8,186 nt of DNA, from positions 1 through 8,186 of the forward strand of contig JAJYSI010000129.1 in the NCBI GenBank assembly GCA_021793635.1, read 5' to 3'. The translations under genes were made by a program, and so were the position numbers. Each line of letters begins with the position of its first letter. Within the stretch, counting starts at the first letter, position 1. Source of the DNA: Bacteroidota bacterium. GTDB lineage: Bacteria; Bacteroidota; Ignavibacteria; Ignavibacteriales; Ignavibacteriaceae. This document shows, one piece after another, positions 6,393-8,186 of the stretch. Below the pieces are notes generated by a model, which was given only the letters and a program-made list of their open reading frames with translations, searched no databases and was not told where the DNA came from.

Positions 6393-8186
6393 TAAGAATT
6401 AAAAATAGAATTAAATAAATTTAGCAATTCTTCTTTTGTAAACGGTTTGGAAAGATAATAATCAAATCCGTTGGAAAGAAATTTTTCTTTATCGCCTACC
6501 ATAGCATACGCAGTGAACGCAACTATTGGAACCTCTTTGTAATTGTTTAAGGTTTTAATTCTTTTAGCAGCTTCAACGCCTCCAATCCCCTTCATATTTA
6601 TATCCATAAAAATTGCGTCGTAACTTTTTTCAGAAGCTTTTAGAATGGCTTTTTCGCCGGAATCTACATTATCTATTTCGCAAAGATTTTTTAGGAATAA
6701 TTTAGTAATTACCGCAGAGGCTTCATCATCTTCAACTAATAATATTGTAGGCATTGAACCATTCTGAATTTTTGCTGCTGGTATATCATCAGAAGTTGAA
6801 GTGTCTAAATTTTTATCTTCAATCTTTTTAATAGAAGGAAATTTAATTGAAAAGGTTGAACCGACGCCAAGCTTACTTTTCAATTTAATTTTGCCGTCCA
6901 TAAGTTCAACAAATTTTTTAGTAAGAGTTAAACCAAGCCCTGTACCTTCGAATTTTCTTGCCCAGCCCTCGCTGGCTTGCCTGAATTCTTCAAAAATAGT
7001 ATCGACATACTCTTCAGGTATTCCAATGCCGGTATCAATAACATTTATATTAACTTTTTCGATTCCGTCTTCAATAAACTTTCTTAACTGAACAGTGACA
7101 CTTCCCCTCTCGGTAAATTTGATTGCATTATGAACAAGATTGTTTAACACTTGAGTAATCAGGCTGTCGTCCAATAATGCAAAAATATTTTGTTCTTCAA
7201 AGTCAGTTTCGAGCAATAAGTTTTTATTTTTTGCATCAAGCCGGAAAAGCTCAACTGTTTCAAGAATTTTATCAGCGACGTTTGTAATCAGCAAATCAAT
7301 TTCTTGTTTATTTGATTCAACGCGGGCAAGATCTAAAATCTGGTTTAGCGTACTCATCAGTCTATTGCTGCTTCTGAAAATTGACTGAGCCATGTAACGA
7401 TATTCCTCATTTTCAAGTTCACCGGCAAGTATAGCTGCAAAGCCAAGTATGCCGTTCATCGGTGTTCTAAGCTCGTGGCTCATACTTGCAAGGAAGCTGG
7501 ACTTTATGCGGTTCATTTCGTCGGCTTTTTCCTTAGCCTTAATAAGCTCATTTTCTATCTGCTTAATTCTGGTTATATCAACTGCGGTTCCTAAGAAGGT
7601 GTTCTTACTTTCATATCGTATCGGTACAGCGGAATAATAGATCCATTTAATCCTATTAGACTTGGTTTGAATTTGAACTTCCTGCATGGCAACTGAGCTT
7701 TTCCCATTTTGCTTTTGATCATCCTCATGATTATGAGGAAACATATAAGAAGGCAATTTCATCTTCTTCAACTCATCAACAGTATAACCCATAATTGATG
7801 CGGTAACCGGGTTGGCGTAAAGAAGTCCGGCTTCATTATAAATCATAATCGCAGATGAAGTAGTTTCAGCAAGCATTCTAAACTTTTCTTCAGATTCCTT
7901 GAGCGAATTGCTTTTCCTTTTTACCTGAAGCTGTAATAAAACAATCCAGAGGACAATTAGAAGTAAGACGATGGATGCAACCAAAATATTATTTGCGGTA
8001 AAGATGGACCCGCGGGAAATAATTTTTATATCGGATTTATCACGAGGATAGATTTCATAGCCTGCGCCTTTAACATTATCAAAATCGTATCTTCCGAGAG
8101 CACCGGTAACACTTATAACATCTCCTACTTTTATACCAGCCAGGATATTTTTAGTCTGTGCATATCTGGAATAAAAAATTGTAAAG
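6392..8186 (-). CDS. Hybrid sensor histidine kinase with PAS domain and C-terminal receiver (5' truncated by window)
   Basis: The frame stays open to the window edge, so the TTG at 7984 is internal; 597 residues are visible. Numbered from 8185, residues 1-58 contain an OB-fold-like piece (IKVGDVISVTGALGRYD) expected outside the membrane. A membrane helix follows at about 66-87, then PAS at 97-207 ending LGTAVDITRI, then a helical linker. The HisKA domain has SFLASMSHELRTPMNGILGF with phospho-acceptor His237 (codon 7475-7477). The ATPase domain has N box NNLVHNAIKFT with Asn353, G1 DTGIGIP with Asp384, F box FEEFRQ and G2 GTGLGLTL. The receiver starts ILLVEDDEAS at about 481 and has acceptor Asp528 (6602-6604), Thr558 and Lys580. 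All catalytic residues are present. It should autophosphorylate and pass phosphate to its own receiver; no DNA-binding output is attached, so a downstream Hpt or regulator is expected elsewhere. The dedA-family gene follows with a one-base overlap. Confidence 0.93.
   Translation of the reverse strand, partial: FTIFYSRYAQTKNILAGIKVGDVISVTGALGRYDFDNVKGAGYEIYPRDKSDIKIISRGSIFTANNILVASIVLLLIVLWIVLLQLQVKRKSNSLKESEEKFRMLAETTSSAIMIYNEAGLLYANPVTASIMGYTVDELKKMKLPSYMFPHNHEDDQKQNGKSSVAMQEVQIQTKSNRIKWIYYSAVPIRYESKNTFLGTAVDITRIKQIENELIKAKEKADEMNRIKSSFLASMSHELRTPMNGILGFAAILAGELENEEYRYMAQSIFRSSNRLMSTLNQILDLARVESNKQEIDLLITNVADKILETVELFRLDAKNKNLLLETDFEEQNIFALLDDSLITQVLNNLVHNAIKFTERGSVTVQLRKFIEDGIEKVNINVIDTGIGIPEEYVDTIFEEFRQASEGWARKFEGTGLGLTLTKKFVELMDGKIKLKSKLGVGSTFSIKFPSIKKIEDKNLDTSTSDDIPAAKIQNGSMPTILLVEDDEASAVITKLFLKNLCEIDNVDSGEKAILKASEKSYDAIFMDINMKGIGGVEAAKRIKTLNNYKEVPIVAFTAYAMVGDKEKFLSNGFDYYLSKPFTKEELLNLFNSIFNS

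Noticed and set aside
6801..7091. Plus-strand ORF opposite the kinase ATPase domain
   Set aside because: Antisense shadow of strongly conserved kinase motifs.
7982..7984. TTG as the start of the histidine kinase
   Set aside because: The frame continues open upstream to the window edge with domain-like sequence, and the putative start would fall inside the membrane helix.

Overview
The window is AT-rich (a little over one third G+C by eye) and carries ordinary bacterial chromosomal genes with two features of genome decay and rearrangement: a broken toxin gene and a large tandem repeat. Weak or absent Shine-Dalgarno sequences, low G+C and the protein types suggest the Bacteroidota/Chlorobi/Ignavibacteria side of the tree. 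That placement is an impression from sequence style, with no marker gene to confirm it.

Layout. (1) 1-1455, plus: the C-terminal part of a GH63-like (alpha/alpha)6 glycoside hydrolase; its N-terminus lies outside the window. (2) 1635-2111, plus: a toxin-antitoxin locus with an intact 73-residue antitoxin-like gene. It overlaps by 4 bases a RelE/ParE-type toxin gene that has been destroyed by a small frame-shifting deletion and a nonsense codon. (3) 2138-2587, plus: a four-helix membrane protein of unknown function. (4) 2732-4465, plus: an AMP-forming acyl-CoA synthetase with its own candidate promoter, closed by a strong 13-bp-stem terminator at 4512-4553. (5) About 4645-5213: a minisatellite of roughly 25 copies of a 21-bp unit, degenerate at both edges and with higher-order structure. 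Its 21-bp period keeps the minus strand open as a heptad-repeat reading frame. (6) 5214-5774: AT-rich intergenic DNA with short direct repeats, two adjacent palindromes, and no convincing gene. (7) 5775-8186, minus: a two-gene operon in which a hybrid sensor histidine kinase (5' end outside the window) is followed, through a TAATG stop/start overlap, by a DedA-family membrane protein.

The plus-strand genes do not form an obvious pathway together. The minus-strand pair is clearly one transcription unit, so the DedA protein is probably co-expressed with the kinase. The array lies between two convergent units (synthetase rightward, kinase-dedA leftward), so it sits in a region free of promoters for neighbouring genes.

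I do not see a recognisable defence, secretion or mobile system. The parts most worth a second look are the 21-bp array and the inactivated toxin next to an intact antitoxin.
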